Below the pieces are notes generated by a model. That model did no database searches. It was not told the DNA's origin and worked only from the letters and a program-made list of their open reading frames with translations. Both the position numbers and the translations under genes were made by a program. DNA of 64,000 nt, taken from positions 93,173-157,172 of the forward strand of contig NZ_AZEE01000027.1 in NCBI RefSeq assembly GCF_001434895.1. Reading direction: 5' to 3'. Origin of the DNA: Secundilactobacillus odoratitofui DSM 19909 = JCM 15043. GTDB taxonomy: Bacteria > Bacillota > Bacilli > Lactobacillales > Lactobacillaceae. This document shows, in pieces, positions 45,010 through 53,606 of the stretch (positions are counted from its first letter, which is position 1; every line of letters starts with the position of its first letter).

Positions 45010-46431
45010 TTAGTTTGAGAATTTCTCAGAATCTTGTTGAACCGGCTTTAAGCGTGGTAACGTCACTATAAATCGCGTCCCTTGAGGCTGATTATCTTCA
45101 ACGGTAATTTGGCCCTGTGCTAAATTCACCAACTGCTGAACAATTGCCAATCCAAGCCCATTGCCTTCAATTTGGTCGCGGACTGATTTAGCGCGGTAGA
45201 ATCGGTTGAAAACCTGTGACTTTTGACTATCTTCAATCCCACAGCCTTCATCGGCTACCGTCAAAGTGAAGTTCTTGGTATCGGCCGTCAACGAAACCGT
45301 CATGGTCGTATCTGCCGGTGAATACTTATTGGCGTTGGCCATCAGGCTGTTCAAAATCTGTCGTACAGCATCACCATTTGTTTCAGCACTAACATGGGCC
45401 TGTACGTGTACATCGATGGTCCGAGGCATCGATGTCTGGGCACTTTGTACCACTTGGTGCACGAGTTGGCTCACATCAATAACCGCCGTTGTTAACTCTA
45501 ATTGATTAGCGTGTGACAATCGCAACAGACTTTCGATCAAGCGCTGCATCCGCTCAGACTCTTCGTCAATGTACGCTAACGACGTTGGAATGATTTCCGG
45601 ATGCTGTTCTCCCCGTCGTTGAATCAGCGAGACGTGCCCCCTAATGGCCGCGATTGGCGTTTTAAGTTCATGAGAGGCATTTGACACGAACTGCCGGTCC
45701 GCTTGCGCTTGGTCACTCAACGATTTAAGTAGCCGATTAAACTCGACACTTAAATCATGGACTTCTTGCGGCGAGGCGGGAATGGGTAATTGGTTTTGGT
45801 AAGTTTTTGAAATATCTCGATTAGTACGTTTCGAGGCTTCAGTCAACTGGACTAGCGGTCGATTCAATCGTCGTGCCAACAGGTAAATCAGCCAGGTTCC
45901 CAAAACTAAGAACAGTAAGGTAATTAAGATAATTAAACGAATCAATAACCATAATAGATTAATTGCACCATTTAACTCCACCCAGACGTCGTAACGAGCA
46001 GCCGGCCACTTACCATCAGCTGGCGCGTTGGATTGGGCATGATAATAAAACCCAGTCTTTGCTGAATAATGAACGTTGTCAGTTAATTGATAGGTCTTAC
46101 CAAGTTGGTTGTTTTTCAAAAACTTTTTCGTATGAGGTGAATAAAATAATTTTTGTTTTTTATGCTGCGGTGAAACCTGAATTTTAATAAATGTATGGTG
46201 ACTATTGGTAGAACTCCCAACTCGCCACCACAGCCAGTCATCCTTAGTCGCTATCGAACTACGCTTCAAAGCACGCGCAATTCCGATGGCTTTTTGAGTT
46301 TGGGCCTGATACTGCTTAACCCCTACTACTAGGATGATCACCAGGCTCATCATGACAGCTAACCCAGCGAGTAACATCGCATACACGCGTGTAATCCGCC
46401 ATGCGCTGGTATTGAATAGCTTAATTTTCAT
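45010..46431 (-). CDS. sensor histidine kinase (OmpR-type partner)
   Basis: 473 residues: two membrane helices (about 15-40 and 160-190) enclosing an extracellular domain of about 115 residues, a HAMP linker, HisKA (SNASHELKTPIAAIRGHV, His about 252) and HATPase (NANKYSPAD, DEGCGIEDSQK, GNGLGLAIV). The layout resembles ArlS/LisK/CiaH kinases of Gram-positive bacteria. Its ATG overlaps the response-regulator stop by 11 bp. Placed directly upstream of dlt, it may influence D-alanylation, but this is context only. Confidence 0.88.
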   Translation of the reverse strand: MKIKLFNTSAWRITRVYAMLLAGLAVMMSLVIILVVGVKQYQAQTQKAIGIARALKRSSIATKDDWLWWRVGSSTNSHHTFIKIQVSPQHKKQKLFYSPHTKKFLKNNQLGKTYQLTDNVHYSAKTGFYYHAQSNAPADGKWPAARYDVWVELNGAINLLWLLIRLIILITLLFLVLGTWLIYLLARRLNRPLVQLTEASKRTNRDISKTYQNQLPIPASPQEVHDLSVEFNRLLKSLSDQAQADRQFVSNASHELKTPIAAIRGHVSLIQRRGEQHPEIIPTSLAYIDEESERMQRLIESLLRLSHANQLELTTAVIDVSQLVHQVVQSAQTSMPRTIDVHVQAHVSAETNGDAVRQILNSLMANANKYSPADTTMTVSLTADTKNFTLTVADEGCGIEDSQKSQVFNRFYRAKSVRDQIEGNGLGLAIVQQLVNLAQGQITVEDNQPQGTRFIVTLPRLKPVQQDSEKFSN

Positions 46432-47119
46432 CGGCCACGTCCTTCAAACGATACCCGACACCACGCACGGTTTCAATCAAATCATCTGAAACATGATCCT
46501 TAAATTTATTTCGTAAATAACGCACGTAGACATCGACAATATTGATTTGGCCGTCAAAATTGGTGCCCCAAACCTGGTCCAATAATTCGTCTCGGGTTAA
46601 AACTTCACCTGGTTGTTTCATAAACGTCAGCAACAAATCATACTCCCGTTGTGTCAATTGAATCTCAGCATCTTCGTAAAAGACCTGACGGGTTTTAGTA
46701 TCTAGGGTCACTTCACCGACATGGTAAAGTCGATCAGTGACGTTCTTGCGGTTGTTGTGTCGTAAAATCACGCGAATTCGGGCCAATAATTCCTCCGTTT
46801 CAAATGGCTTCGTGATGTAATCGTCTGCCCCGGCATCAAGGCCTGAAACCTTATCACCAACGTAATCACGAGCAGTCATCATAATCACGGGCACCTCATA
46901 ATGACGGCGAATTTTACGCAACACACCTAGGCCATCAATCCCCGGTAGCATCCAATCTAGAATAATTAACGAAATATCATTTTGTCGTTCTTTAAAGACA
47001 TCTAGAGCATCTTCACCGGTTGAAACGGCAATTACATCGTACTCTTCGAATTTTAATTCAGACGCCAAATACGACCGTAAACCCGATTCGTCTTCTACTA
47101 ATAAAATAGTCACTTTCAA
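46421..47119 (-). CDS. OmpR-type response regulator
   Basis: 232 residues: a receiver (VEDESG near 8, phosphorylated Asp in IILDWMLPGIDG near 54, Lys in ITKPFETEELL near 103) and a winged-helix DNA-binding domain (QLTQREYDLLLTFMKQPGEV, RYLRNKFKDHV, VRGVGYRL). The start is TTG at 47119 with AGGAG nine bases upstream. It is transcribed with the kinase. Confidence 0.9.
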   Translation of the reverse strand: MKVTILLVEDESGLRSYLASELKFEEYDVIAVSTGEDALDVFKERQNDISLIILDWMLPGIDGLGVLRKIRRHYEVPVIMMTARDYVGDKVSGLDAGADDYITKPFETEELLARIRVILRHNNRKNVTDRLYHVGEVTLDTKTRQVFYEDAEIQLTQREYDLLLTFMKQPGEVLTRDELLDQVWGTNFDGQINIVDVYVRYLRNKFKDHVSDDLIETVRGVGYRLKDVADEN

Positions 47120-47509
47120 GGTCCAATACTCCTTTAATCAGTCTCTTCAATTTGTTCCCAATGTTTAACAGTTTACCATGATTTAACCGCAAAAAAAGAT
47201 GACCTGTCAGGTAACCAGCCTAAGTTTTAGCAGAATTTAAAGTTATTCTTTACTTTATGATAATTACATACGCTGATTGGACGGCTTTATATTCCGTAAG
47301 AATGTACATCAATACAGTTAGCCATATCCCGACAAATCAACTTGATGGGCATAGCAAGCATACTGATTAGCACTTAAAAGTGAATGATCATTGCAACAAC
47401 ATGTTGACTCATAATCAATTTCGTTCAATTCACTTACCAGTAACAATTCACTTTTTTTGGTACGTTCCCCAAGGTAGTCCTGATTGACTTATTTTCAAAC
47501 AACAACCGT

Positions 47510-47700
47510 AGTCGGAAGTTACCAGAAATCGGGGGCTTGTCGTGAAATGACTGGTGGTTTTTCCACCAGTCAGGGTCGAATTGAAGACTCGCACGGGTTT
47601 TGGCGAGGCTTGAATTCGAGGTTCGAGACCGCCCTTCGGCTCGGACCGACCCCACGGCAACGCCGCCTCCGATTTCTGGTAACTGGAGACGGCAGTCTCA
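47510..47700 (-). repeat. structured intergenic element, copy 4 of 5
   Basis: Terminal inverted repeat AGTTACCAGAAATCGGGGGC (47517-47536) against 47665-47684, with one G-T change. Inside, ACTGGTGG/CCACCAGT, TCGAATT/AATTCGA and CTCGC/GCGAG take the place of the TCAAATT/AATTTGA and CCCGC/GTGGG pairs of copy 1, so both sides of each stem changed together. Flanks (GTAGTCGGA, GGAGACGGCAGTCTC) match copy 1. The rest of 47120-47509 is the AT-rich upstream region of the response regulator and holds no gene. Confidence 0.75.
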
Positions 47701-47706
47701 CAAATC

Positions 47707-47757
47707 AAAAAAGAGTTGTCCAGCCAAACAAGAAGCTGACAACTCTCTTATTAATCT
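47707..47757 (-). terminator. terminator of ahpCF
   Basis: On the minus strand GAGTTGTC and GACAACTC arms end in TTTTTT, after the ahpF stop. Confidence 0.8.
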
Positions 47758-47766
47758 CATGAAAAA

Positions 47767-49305
47767 TTACATGCGCGTTAAAGCATCAAACGCACCAAGT
47801 GCCGCAGTGGCACCAGCACCCATTGAAATGATGATTTGCTTGTAGGCCGAATCAGTACAATCACCGGCCGCAAATACGTTTGGCATGCTGGTAGCACCGA
47901 AGCGATCCACTTCAATTTCATGACGATCGTTACACTTCAATGTGTCACCCAGCCAAGCAGTGTTAGGCACTAGTCCAATTTGAACGAACACGCCGTCCAC
48001 ACTTAACTGATGGGTTGACTGATCCGTTCGATCCGTATAATTGAGACCGTTCACGCGACCATCACCGGTAATTTCGGTGGTTTCAGCATTAGTCAGCAAA
48101 TCAACGTTTGCTAACGACTGGGCCTTCTTCAGTAAAACGGCATCCGCAGCAATGTGATCGCCAAATTCAAGAACGGTGACGTGCTTAGCAAGGCCAGCCA
48201 AGTCAATAGCTGCCTCAATACCAGAGTTACCACCGCCAATCACTGCGACTTGCTTGCCCTTATATAATGGGCCGTCACAGTGTGGGCAATATGCCACACC
48301 TTTGTTGAGAAATCCCGCCTCGCCAGGAACATTAACCTGGCGCCAGTGTGCACCAGTCGCAACGATGACCGTTTTAGCTTCAAGCATTGTATCGCCTTTC
48401 AAACTCACACTAATTGGTGTGCCAGCGGTAACCCCCGTTACCTCCTGGCCGTCAATTAACGTCACGTCATACTTAGTCATCTGGGCTTGGATGTTTTGCA
48501 TCAGTTGTTCGCCTTCGATGTAGTCGGTGCCAATCACATTTTCAATCCCGACTGTCTCAAGTGGTTGACCACCAATATGGTCGGCTACAACGGCAGTTTG
48601 CAGACCTTTTCTAGCTGCATAAACCGCTGCAGCACCCGCAGCAGGACCACCACCAATTATCAAAACATCATATAGTTGTTTGGCAACCGTGTCATTTACG
48701 GCAGCTACAGCCGCATGGCCGCGTGCCTTGTTGACCAATTGTTCCAGTGTTGCTCGGCCATTATGCCATTCCTCACCGTTTAAGAAAACGGTCGGGACGG
48801 CCATAATATCCTTAGCAGTTGCTTCATCTTGGAACATACCACCCTCAATCATTGTATGAGTGATATGTGGGTTCAAGACACTCATGATGTCCAGCGCTTG
48901 CACAACGTCTGGACAGTTATGACAACTCAAACTAGCGAAAGTTTCAAAGTGCAGGTCCTGATCAATTGCCTCGATTTGTTGACGAACCGTCGCCGAAATT
49001 TTCGGTGCGTGGCCTGAAACTTGTAAGAGTGCCAATACAAATGACTCAAACTCATGACCGAGTGGAATTCCCGCAAAGGTAATCCCAGAAGGGGTTTGAT
49101 CCTGAGCATCAATCGTAAAACTTGGTTGACGCTTAAGCTGTCCTTCAACCAGTGTTAGCTTGGGTGAGAGGGCAACCACTTCGTTTAAGAAGTCACGAAC
49201 TTTCTGGCCGTTTGCGGACGAACCAGCATCAAGTGTAAAGATGACCGGCCGTTGCAATAACTGCAGATAACTACTCAGCTGTTGTTTTAATTGCGTATCG
49301 AGCAT
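47767..49305 (-). CDS. ahpF: alkyl hydroperoxide reductase subunit F
   Basis: 512-residue flavoprotein that passes electrons from NADH to AhpC. The N-terminal double thioredoxin fold has the redox pair in LSCHNCPDV (about 130). The thioredoxin-reductase part has the FAD motif IIGGGPAAGAAAVYAARKGL (about 215), the active disulphide VAYCPHCDGPLYKGK (about 345) and the NADH motif IGGGNSGIEAAIDLAG. It follows ahpC by one base, a tight two-gene operon. Confidence 0.94.
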   Translation of the reverse strand: MLDTQLKQQLSSYLQLLQRPVIFTLDAGSSANGQKVRDFLNEVVALSPKLTLVEGQLKRQPSFTIDAQDQTPSGITFAGIPLGHEFESFVLALLQVSGHAPKISATVRQQIEAIDQDLHFETFASLSCHNCPDVVQALDIMSVLNPHITHTMIEGGMFQDEATAKDIMAVPTVFLNGEEWHNGRATLEQLVNKARGHAAVAAVNDTVAKQLYDVLIIGGGPAAGAAAVYAARKGLQTAVVADHIGGQPLETVGIENVIGTDYIEGEQLMQNIQAQMTKYDVTLIDGQEVTGVTAGTPISVSLKGDTMLEAKTVIVATGAHWRQVNVPGEAGFLNKGVAYCPHCDGPLYKGKQVAVIGGGNSGIEAAIDLAGLAKHVTVLEFGDHIAADAVLLKKAQSLANVDLLTNAETTEITGDGRVNGLNYTDRTDQSTHQLSVDGVFVQIGLVPNTAWLGDTLKCNDRHEIEVDRFGATSMPNVFAAGDCTDSAYKQIIISMGAGATAALGAFDALTRM

Positions 49306-49306
49306 G

Positions 49307-49870
49307 TTAAATCTTGCCTACGAGATCGAGGCCTGGGGTTAAGGTTTCTGAACCTTCCTTCCACTTGGCAGGACATACTTCACCGGGGTGGGCTTCAACA
49401 TATTGACCAGCTTTGATTCGGTCAATGTATTCACTGGCATTCCGGCCAATGCCATCAGCGTTGATTTCAAGTGATTGTACCACGCCATCCTTGTCTAAGA
49501 TGAACGTCCCACGTTGTGCCAGCCCTGCTTCTTCGTCAAATACGTCAAACATGTTAGCTAGCTTATGGGAAGGATCACCAATCATGGCATACTGTAACTT
49601 GCCAACAGCTTCTGACTCATCATGCCATGCTTTGTGGACGAAGTGAGTATCTTCAGAAACTGAGTAAACTTCAACACCAAGGCTTTGTAACGTCTGGTAT
49701 TGATCTTGTAAATCTTCCAATTCGGTTGGGCAGACGAATGAGAAGTCAGCGGGGTAAAACATGACCACGCTCCAGTGACCCTTTAAATCAGTATCACTTA
49801 CCTCAATAAATTCACCATTCTGATAGGCCTGTGCCTTAAATTCTTCAATTTGTTTACCAACTAAACTCAT
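49307..49870 (-). CDS. ahpC: alkyl hydroperoxide reductase subunit C (peroxiredoxin)
   Basis: 187-residue typical 2-Cys peroxiredoxin that reduces hydrogen peroxide and organic peroxides. The peroxidatic cysteine lies in [14 protein letters not shown] (about 47) and the resolving one in [13 protein letters not shown] (about 165). AGGAGG precedes ATG 49870. A PerR-like box sits in its promoter. Confidence 0.96.
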   Translation of the reverse strand: MSLVGKQIEEFKAQAYQNGEFIEVSDTDLKGHWSVVMFYPADFSFVCPTELEDLQDQYQTLQSLGVEVYSVSEDTHFVHKAWHDESEAVGKLQYAMIGDPSHKLANMFDVFDEEAGLAQRGTFILDKDGVVQSLEINADGIGRNASEYIDRIKAGQYVEAHPGEVCPAKWKEGSETLTPGLDLVGKI

Positions 49871-49904
49871 GTGAAATGCCTCCTTAGAATTTACTACACG
49901 TTCA

Positions 49905-49942
49905 TTGTAACCTGTAATTATTCTAAATTAAACCCCAAAATG
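49905..49942 (-). promoter_or_regulatory. ahpC promoter with possible PerR box
   Basis: On the minus strand TTTAAT and TACAAT are spaced by 17 bases, and the spacer holds TTAGAATAATTACAG (plus-strand 49912-49926). It matches the PerR consensus TTATAATNATTATAA at 12 of 15 positions. Peroxide control of ahpCF through PerR is common in Gram-positive bacteria. Confidence 0.45.
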
Positions 49943-50100
49943 AAAATTTTTCAAAAATAGGCTTACAAAGCTTGATAGCGTATACTTAACCTGTGACGTG
50001 CCAGATTAAGCCTAACGTTCTGGCACCGCTAATGGTCAACTTGACCACACCAATCCACATCATGATCGCCATAAATCAATTTCCAACTTGGAGGTTTTCT

Positions 50101-50781
50101 ATGAACAAGCAAAAACGACGTCGATTTAAAATCACCATTACAATTATTGTGATTGGGCTGATTATTGTTATTGGCTGGCGTTTTCGACTACAATTTAACG
50201 ACCTCGTCCACGCGATGTCAAACCGTCAGTTATTGATCGATACTTTTCAGCACCACGGACCAATCGATCTCATTACCTATACTGCATTACTGGTGGTTTG
50301 CATCTGGTTGCCTGGTGCACCCGTCGCTGTTCTAGCGATAGCAGCCGGTGTTTGTTTCGGTCATTGGACGGCCTTTTTACTCAACGTAATTGGCATGACA
50401 ATTGGCAACTTTGTCGCCGCAAACGTCATTCCAGATTTTTTCAAAACGCCCACTCACGGCTTTTCGAGGAAGCTGTACACCGATTTATTGAAAATTCAGC
50501 ACCCCAGGTTAGGGATCATTCTTGGCTACACAATTCCATTTATCCCGAGCACCGTCATTAATTTGGCCGCTAAACGGCTTATCACAAGACGCGAACAGTT
50601 GCTGGGGCTGTGTATGCTTGGCAGTGTAACGCCAGCGTTCCTCTATGCATTTGGTGGGGACGCAGCTCTCCGGGGAAACCTCAAGGCACTGCTACCAGTC
50701 GTGATTATCGGTGCACTACTCTTCGGGCTCATCTGGGTCATTCACATTGACCGCAAACGAATTCGAGCAAAAGCCGAGTAA
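50101..50781 (+). CDS. VTT-domain (DedA/TVP38-like) membrane protein
   Basis: 226-residue membrane protein with about five to six helices. The VTT block is seen in LPGAPVAVLAIAAGVCFGHWTAFLLNVIG (in part, about 78-105) and in GYTIPFIPSTVINLAAKRLI (about 142). These proteins are thought to act in lipid scrambling or membrane homeostasis. The ATG at 50101 has GGAGG six to seven bases upstream. Two small inverted repeats lie in its leader (GTGCCAG/CTGGCAC and TGGTCA/TGACCA, about 49998-50046), with no clear function. Confidence 0.82.
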   Translation: MNKQKRRRFKITITIIVIGLIIVIGWRFRLQFNDLVHAMSNRQLLIDTFQHHGPIDLITYTALLVVCIWLPGAPVAVLAIAAGVCFGHWTAFLLNVIGMTIGNFVAANVIPDFFKTPTHGFSRKLYTDLLKIQHPRLGIILGYTIPFIPSTVINLAAKRLITRREQLLGLCMLGSVTPAFLYAFGGDAALRGNLKALLPVVIIGALLFGLIWVIHIDRKRIRAKAE

Positions 50782-50839
50782 CGGAAACTTTTCTGCGTTA
50801 CGATTAAAGATAGCTTATGTATGAAAGTCAGGTAATTAA

Positions 50840-53359
50840 ATGCCAAATAAAATTGATCATATCGAAGTACGTGGCGGTAACGTCAACAACTTAAAAAACA
50901 TCGATGTCGATATTCCTTTGAACCAATTTGTCGCAATTTCAGGGCCATCGGGTTCGGGTAAAAGTTCGCTGGCATTGGGGATTTTATACGCAGAAGGATC
51001 TCGTCGCTATTTAGAATCACTATCAGCTTATACAAGAAGACGGATTTCACAAGGTAATCAATCTCAGGTGCACAGTGTAAAACACATTCCCTCTGCACTT
51101 GCCCTTCGTCAACGGCCAACGGTACCATCAGAGCGGTCGACGGTCGGCTCACTCACCGAGGCGTTTAACGTGATTCGTTTGATTTTTTCAAGACTCGGTT
51201 CAATCGTCTGCCCAAACGGCCACCGAATGGCGCCAACCATCAAAATTGCTCAGGCGATGGATCGCGCTGGCGCGGACATGGGCATGGTTACTTGTCCAAC
51301 CTGTGGCGTCCGATTTATGGCAACCAGCGCCGAAGATTTTTCTTTTAATTCTACCGGTGCTTGTCCAACTTGTGACGGCCTCGGTGTCGTCCGTGAACTG
51401 GATGAAAATAAACTGATTGGTGACGAGTCACTCTCGATTGACGAAGGCGTGGTGGCTTCTTGGCACCTACCTGGCCGTAACTTTATGCCCAAGGTCGTGG
51501 CAACTCTCGGTGTGAGGACTAACGTGCCCTACCGCGATTTAACGGCCAAGGAAAAACAAATTGTGCTGCATGGTGAAAAGAAGCAATACGCGGTTGATTT
51601 ATCATCAAGTACCGGCCGGGTTTTTCACATGGATAACGCGCTGTACGAGAACGCTTATGAGGCAGTCACGGACTCTTTAAAACGTGTGAACAGTGAGCGC
51701 TCCATTGCACGGATCAACCAGTTCTACCATTTCTCAACCTGTCCAACTTGCCATGGTTCACGGCTAAATCCTGAACGACTCACGCACTTAGTTGCGGGTC
51801 AAACAATTGCCCAGGTCGCCGATATGCAACTCGATCAGTTGGCCAACTGGGAGGCTCAGACGAAACAAGCTCTGCCTGATGACATGCAAAACCTTGCCAA
51901 CATCTTATTTACCGAACTTGACGACGACCTTCGTCCCCTACTTGAATTAGGGCTCGATTACCTCAGTTTGTCGCGAAACGGCAACACTCTATCAACTGGT
52001 GAACTGCAACGTATTCAGTTAGCCCGAACGTTACGGACTGAAACAACTGGTGTGCTTTACGTCCTTGATGAGCCCTCGATTGGTTTACATCCTGATAACA
52101 TCCGTGGTCTGATCGACGTTTTTCGTGAACTAATTGCGCAAGGTAACTCACTGGTCGTTGTCGATCACGAGGTCGACATTATCGACGCTGCTGATTGGGT
52201 GATCGAAATTGGACCTGGATCGGGCGAAGCCGGTGGCCAAGTCATCGCTCAAGGCACCCCGGAACAGTTGACGACCAATGCTAACTCATTGATTGGGCCG
52301 TTCATTTCTGGTCGGACAAGTATTTTACAAAATACCGCGCCAACAACGGCATCTCAGTCAACACAACTCAAAATCAGCGACTACTTTAACTTACACAATA
52401 TCGACATGACATTTCCAGATAATCAAGTTACGGCAATCACCGGTTTTTCTGGGGCCGGCAAGACCAGTTTGGTCCTCGATAGTTTGGTACCAGCAATCCA
52501 GGCGCAAAAAAAGCATCAACATCTCCCTCGCCAAGTCGCGGATCTTCAGACTGACTTACAGGATGTTGTCAGTGTTGATGCAACCCCCGTTGGCAAAAAT
52601 GCCCGCTCAACGTTAGCGACCTACACTAGCATTATGGATGCCCTCCGCCACCTATTTGCAGATCTACCAGAATCCAAAAAGCGCGGTTATGGTATTGCTG
52701 ACTTTTCTTATAACAACAAGGAAGGCGCTTGTCCAAACTGTGGTGGCTTAGGTAACATCACACTGGACATTCAATACCTACCGGACATGGAAGAAGTTTG
52801 TCCGGTCTGTCACGGGACTCGTTACAAACAAGAAATCCAAGAAATCAAGTGGCACGGCTATTCAATCGTCGACTTACTTGCGCTTTCCGTGAAGGATGCC
52901 ATTCCAGTTTTCAAAGGAGTTCCTAAAATTACACGTCAGCTCAAGCAGCTTTCACAAGTGGGTCTTGACTACTTACACCTCGGCGAAAGTACTCCAAGCC
53001 TATCTGGTGGTGAAGCACAACGCTTAAAGTTGGTCAGTCATTTGACTAAAAAACAAGCGGGGACGCTCTTTGTGTTCGATGAACCTTCAATCGGCCTACA
53101 TCCCCTAGATGTTCAAACGTTGTTGAAAATTATTGCGCGTCTCCGTGATAAAGGCGCGACCATCTTAATCATCACCCATGATTTAGATTTAATGCTTAAC
53201 GCCGATTACCTGATTGATATGGGGCCCCGGGGTGGTGCAGCTGGTGGTAAAATTGTTGCCACTGGTAACCCACTTGCGTTAGCGGCTAAGCCTAACAGCT
53301 TGACCACCAACTATTTAGCAGAACATTGGCAAAAATTTGACAGACCGACTTACGCATGA
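50840..53359 (+). CDS. UvrA-like ATPase (class II, drug-resistance type)
   Basis: 839-residue double ATPase of the UvrA family but about 100 residues shorter than the repair UvrA, as in UvrA2/DrrC-like proteins linked to drug tolerance. The first half has SGPSGSGKSSLALGILYAEG and zinc knuckles (CPTCGVRF, CPTCDGLG). The second half has TGFSGAGKTSLVLDSL and CPNCGGLG/CPVCHGT. Signature and Walker B motifs occur twice (STGELQRIQLART, LSGGEAQRLKLV, DEPSIGLHP). The short size suggests loss of the UvrB-binding insert. It stands before an Lsa-type ABC-F gene and may share a protective role; this is inference. Confidence 0.87.
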   Translation: MPNKIDHIEVRGGNVNNLKNIDVDIPLNQFVAISGPSGSGKSSLALGILYAEGSRRYLESLSAYTRRRISQGNQSQVHSVKHIPSALALRQRPTVPSERSTVGSLTEAFNVIRLIFSRLGSIVCPNGHRMAPTIKIAQAMDRAGADMGMVTCPTCGVRFMATSAEDFSFNSTGACPTCDGLGVVRELDENKLIGDESLSIDEGVVASWHLPGRNFMPKVVATLGVRTNVPYRDLTAKEKQIVLHGEKKQYAVDLSSSTGRVFHMDNALYENAYEAVTDSLKRVNSERSIARINQFYHFSTCPTCHGSRLNPERLTHLVAGQTIAQVADMQLDQLANWEAQTKQALPDDMQNLANILFTELDDDLRPLLELGLDYLSLSRNGNTLSTGELQRIQLARTLRTETTGVLYVLDEPSIGLHPDNIRGLIDVFRELIAQGNSLVVVDHEVDIIDAADWVIEIGPGSGEAGGQVIAQGTPEQLTTNANSLIGPFISGRTSILQNTAPTTASQSTQLKISDYFNLHNIDMTFPDNQVTAITGFSGAGKTSLVLDSLVPAIQAQKKHQHLPRQVADLQTDLQDVVSVDATPVGKNARSTLATYTSIMDALRHLFADLPESKKRGYGIADFSYNNKEGACPNCGGLGNITLDIQYLPDMEEVCPVCHGTRYKQEIQEIKWHGYSIVDLLALSVKDAIPVFKGVPKITRQLKQLSQVGLDYLHLGESTPSLSGGEAQRLKLVSHLTKKQAGTLFVFDEPSIGLHPLDVQTLLKIIARLRDKGATILIITHDLDLMLNADYLIDMGPRGGAAGGKIVATGNPLALAAKPNSLTTNYLAEHWQKFDRPTYA

Positions 53360-53365
53360 TAAGTT
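53337..53365 (+). promoter_or_regulatory. candidate promoter of the ABC-F leader
   Basis: TTGACA at 53337-53342 inside the last codons of the UvrA-like gene, a 17-base spacer and a weak -10 TAAGTT. It would start a leader transcript near 53372. Confidence 0.4.
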
Positions 53366-53379
53366 AGTGACACGAAATA

Positions 53380-53554
53380 AAAGGGAGGCTTCAGCCGTTG
53401 AGAATCTAAGCCAATTGTTAGAACTTAGCACCGTCATCACCCATCAAGGGGGATACTGCACAGTTCTGGCGTTGACCTAGATTTCTCTGGCGAGCCTAAA
53501 GTCCGCGAATTAACGCGGATCAGCGCACCTGGAGAAAATCTTCAGGTGCTTTTT
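53380..53554 (+). promoter_or_regulatory. attenuator leader of the ABC-F gene
   Basis: The leader holds a GGGAGG-led micro-frame (TTG AGA ATC TAA, 53398-53409) and a long stem: GAGAATCTA (53400-53408) with TAGATTTCTC (53478-53487), and AGAACT with AGTTCT (53420-53425, 53462-53467). A hairpin TCCGCG/CGCGGA follows, then a terminator GCACCTG/CAGGTGC with TTTTT (53525-53554) about 50 bases before the gene. ABC-F resistance genes are often induced by ribosome stalling on such leaders. Here a stalled ribosome would block the first stem. Confidence 0.6.
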
Positions 53555-53606
53555 GTATGCCAAAATTGTGTCCACGGTGTCCACAGATTCAAGGAGGACC
53601 ACTATT

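Noticed and set aside
47434-47845. Several overlapping frames on both strands
   Set aside because: They cover structured element 4 and the ahpCF terminator; composition follows the palindromes, not codons.
48176-48523. 115-codon plus-strand frame opposite ahpF
   Set aside because: Shadow of a well-conserved gene on the other strand, with no ribosome site.
53380-53554. Known small-molecule riboswitch in the ABC-F leader
   Set aside because: I compared it mentally with the TPP, guanidine-I, fluoride and yybP-ykoY cores and found none; a stalling attenuator fits better.
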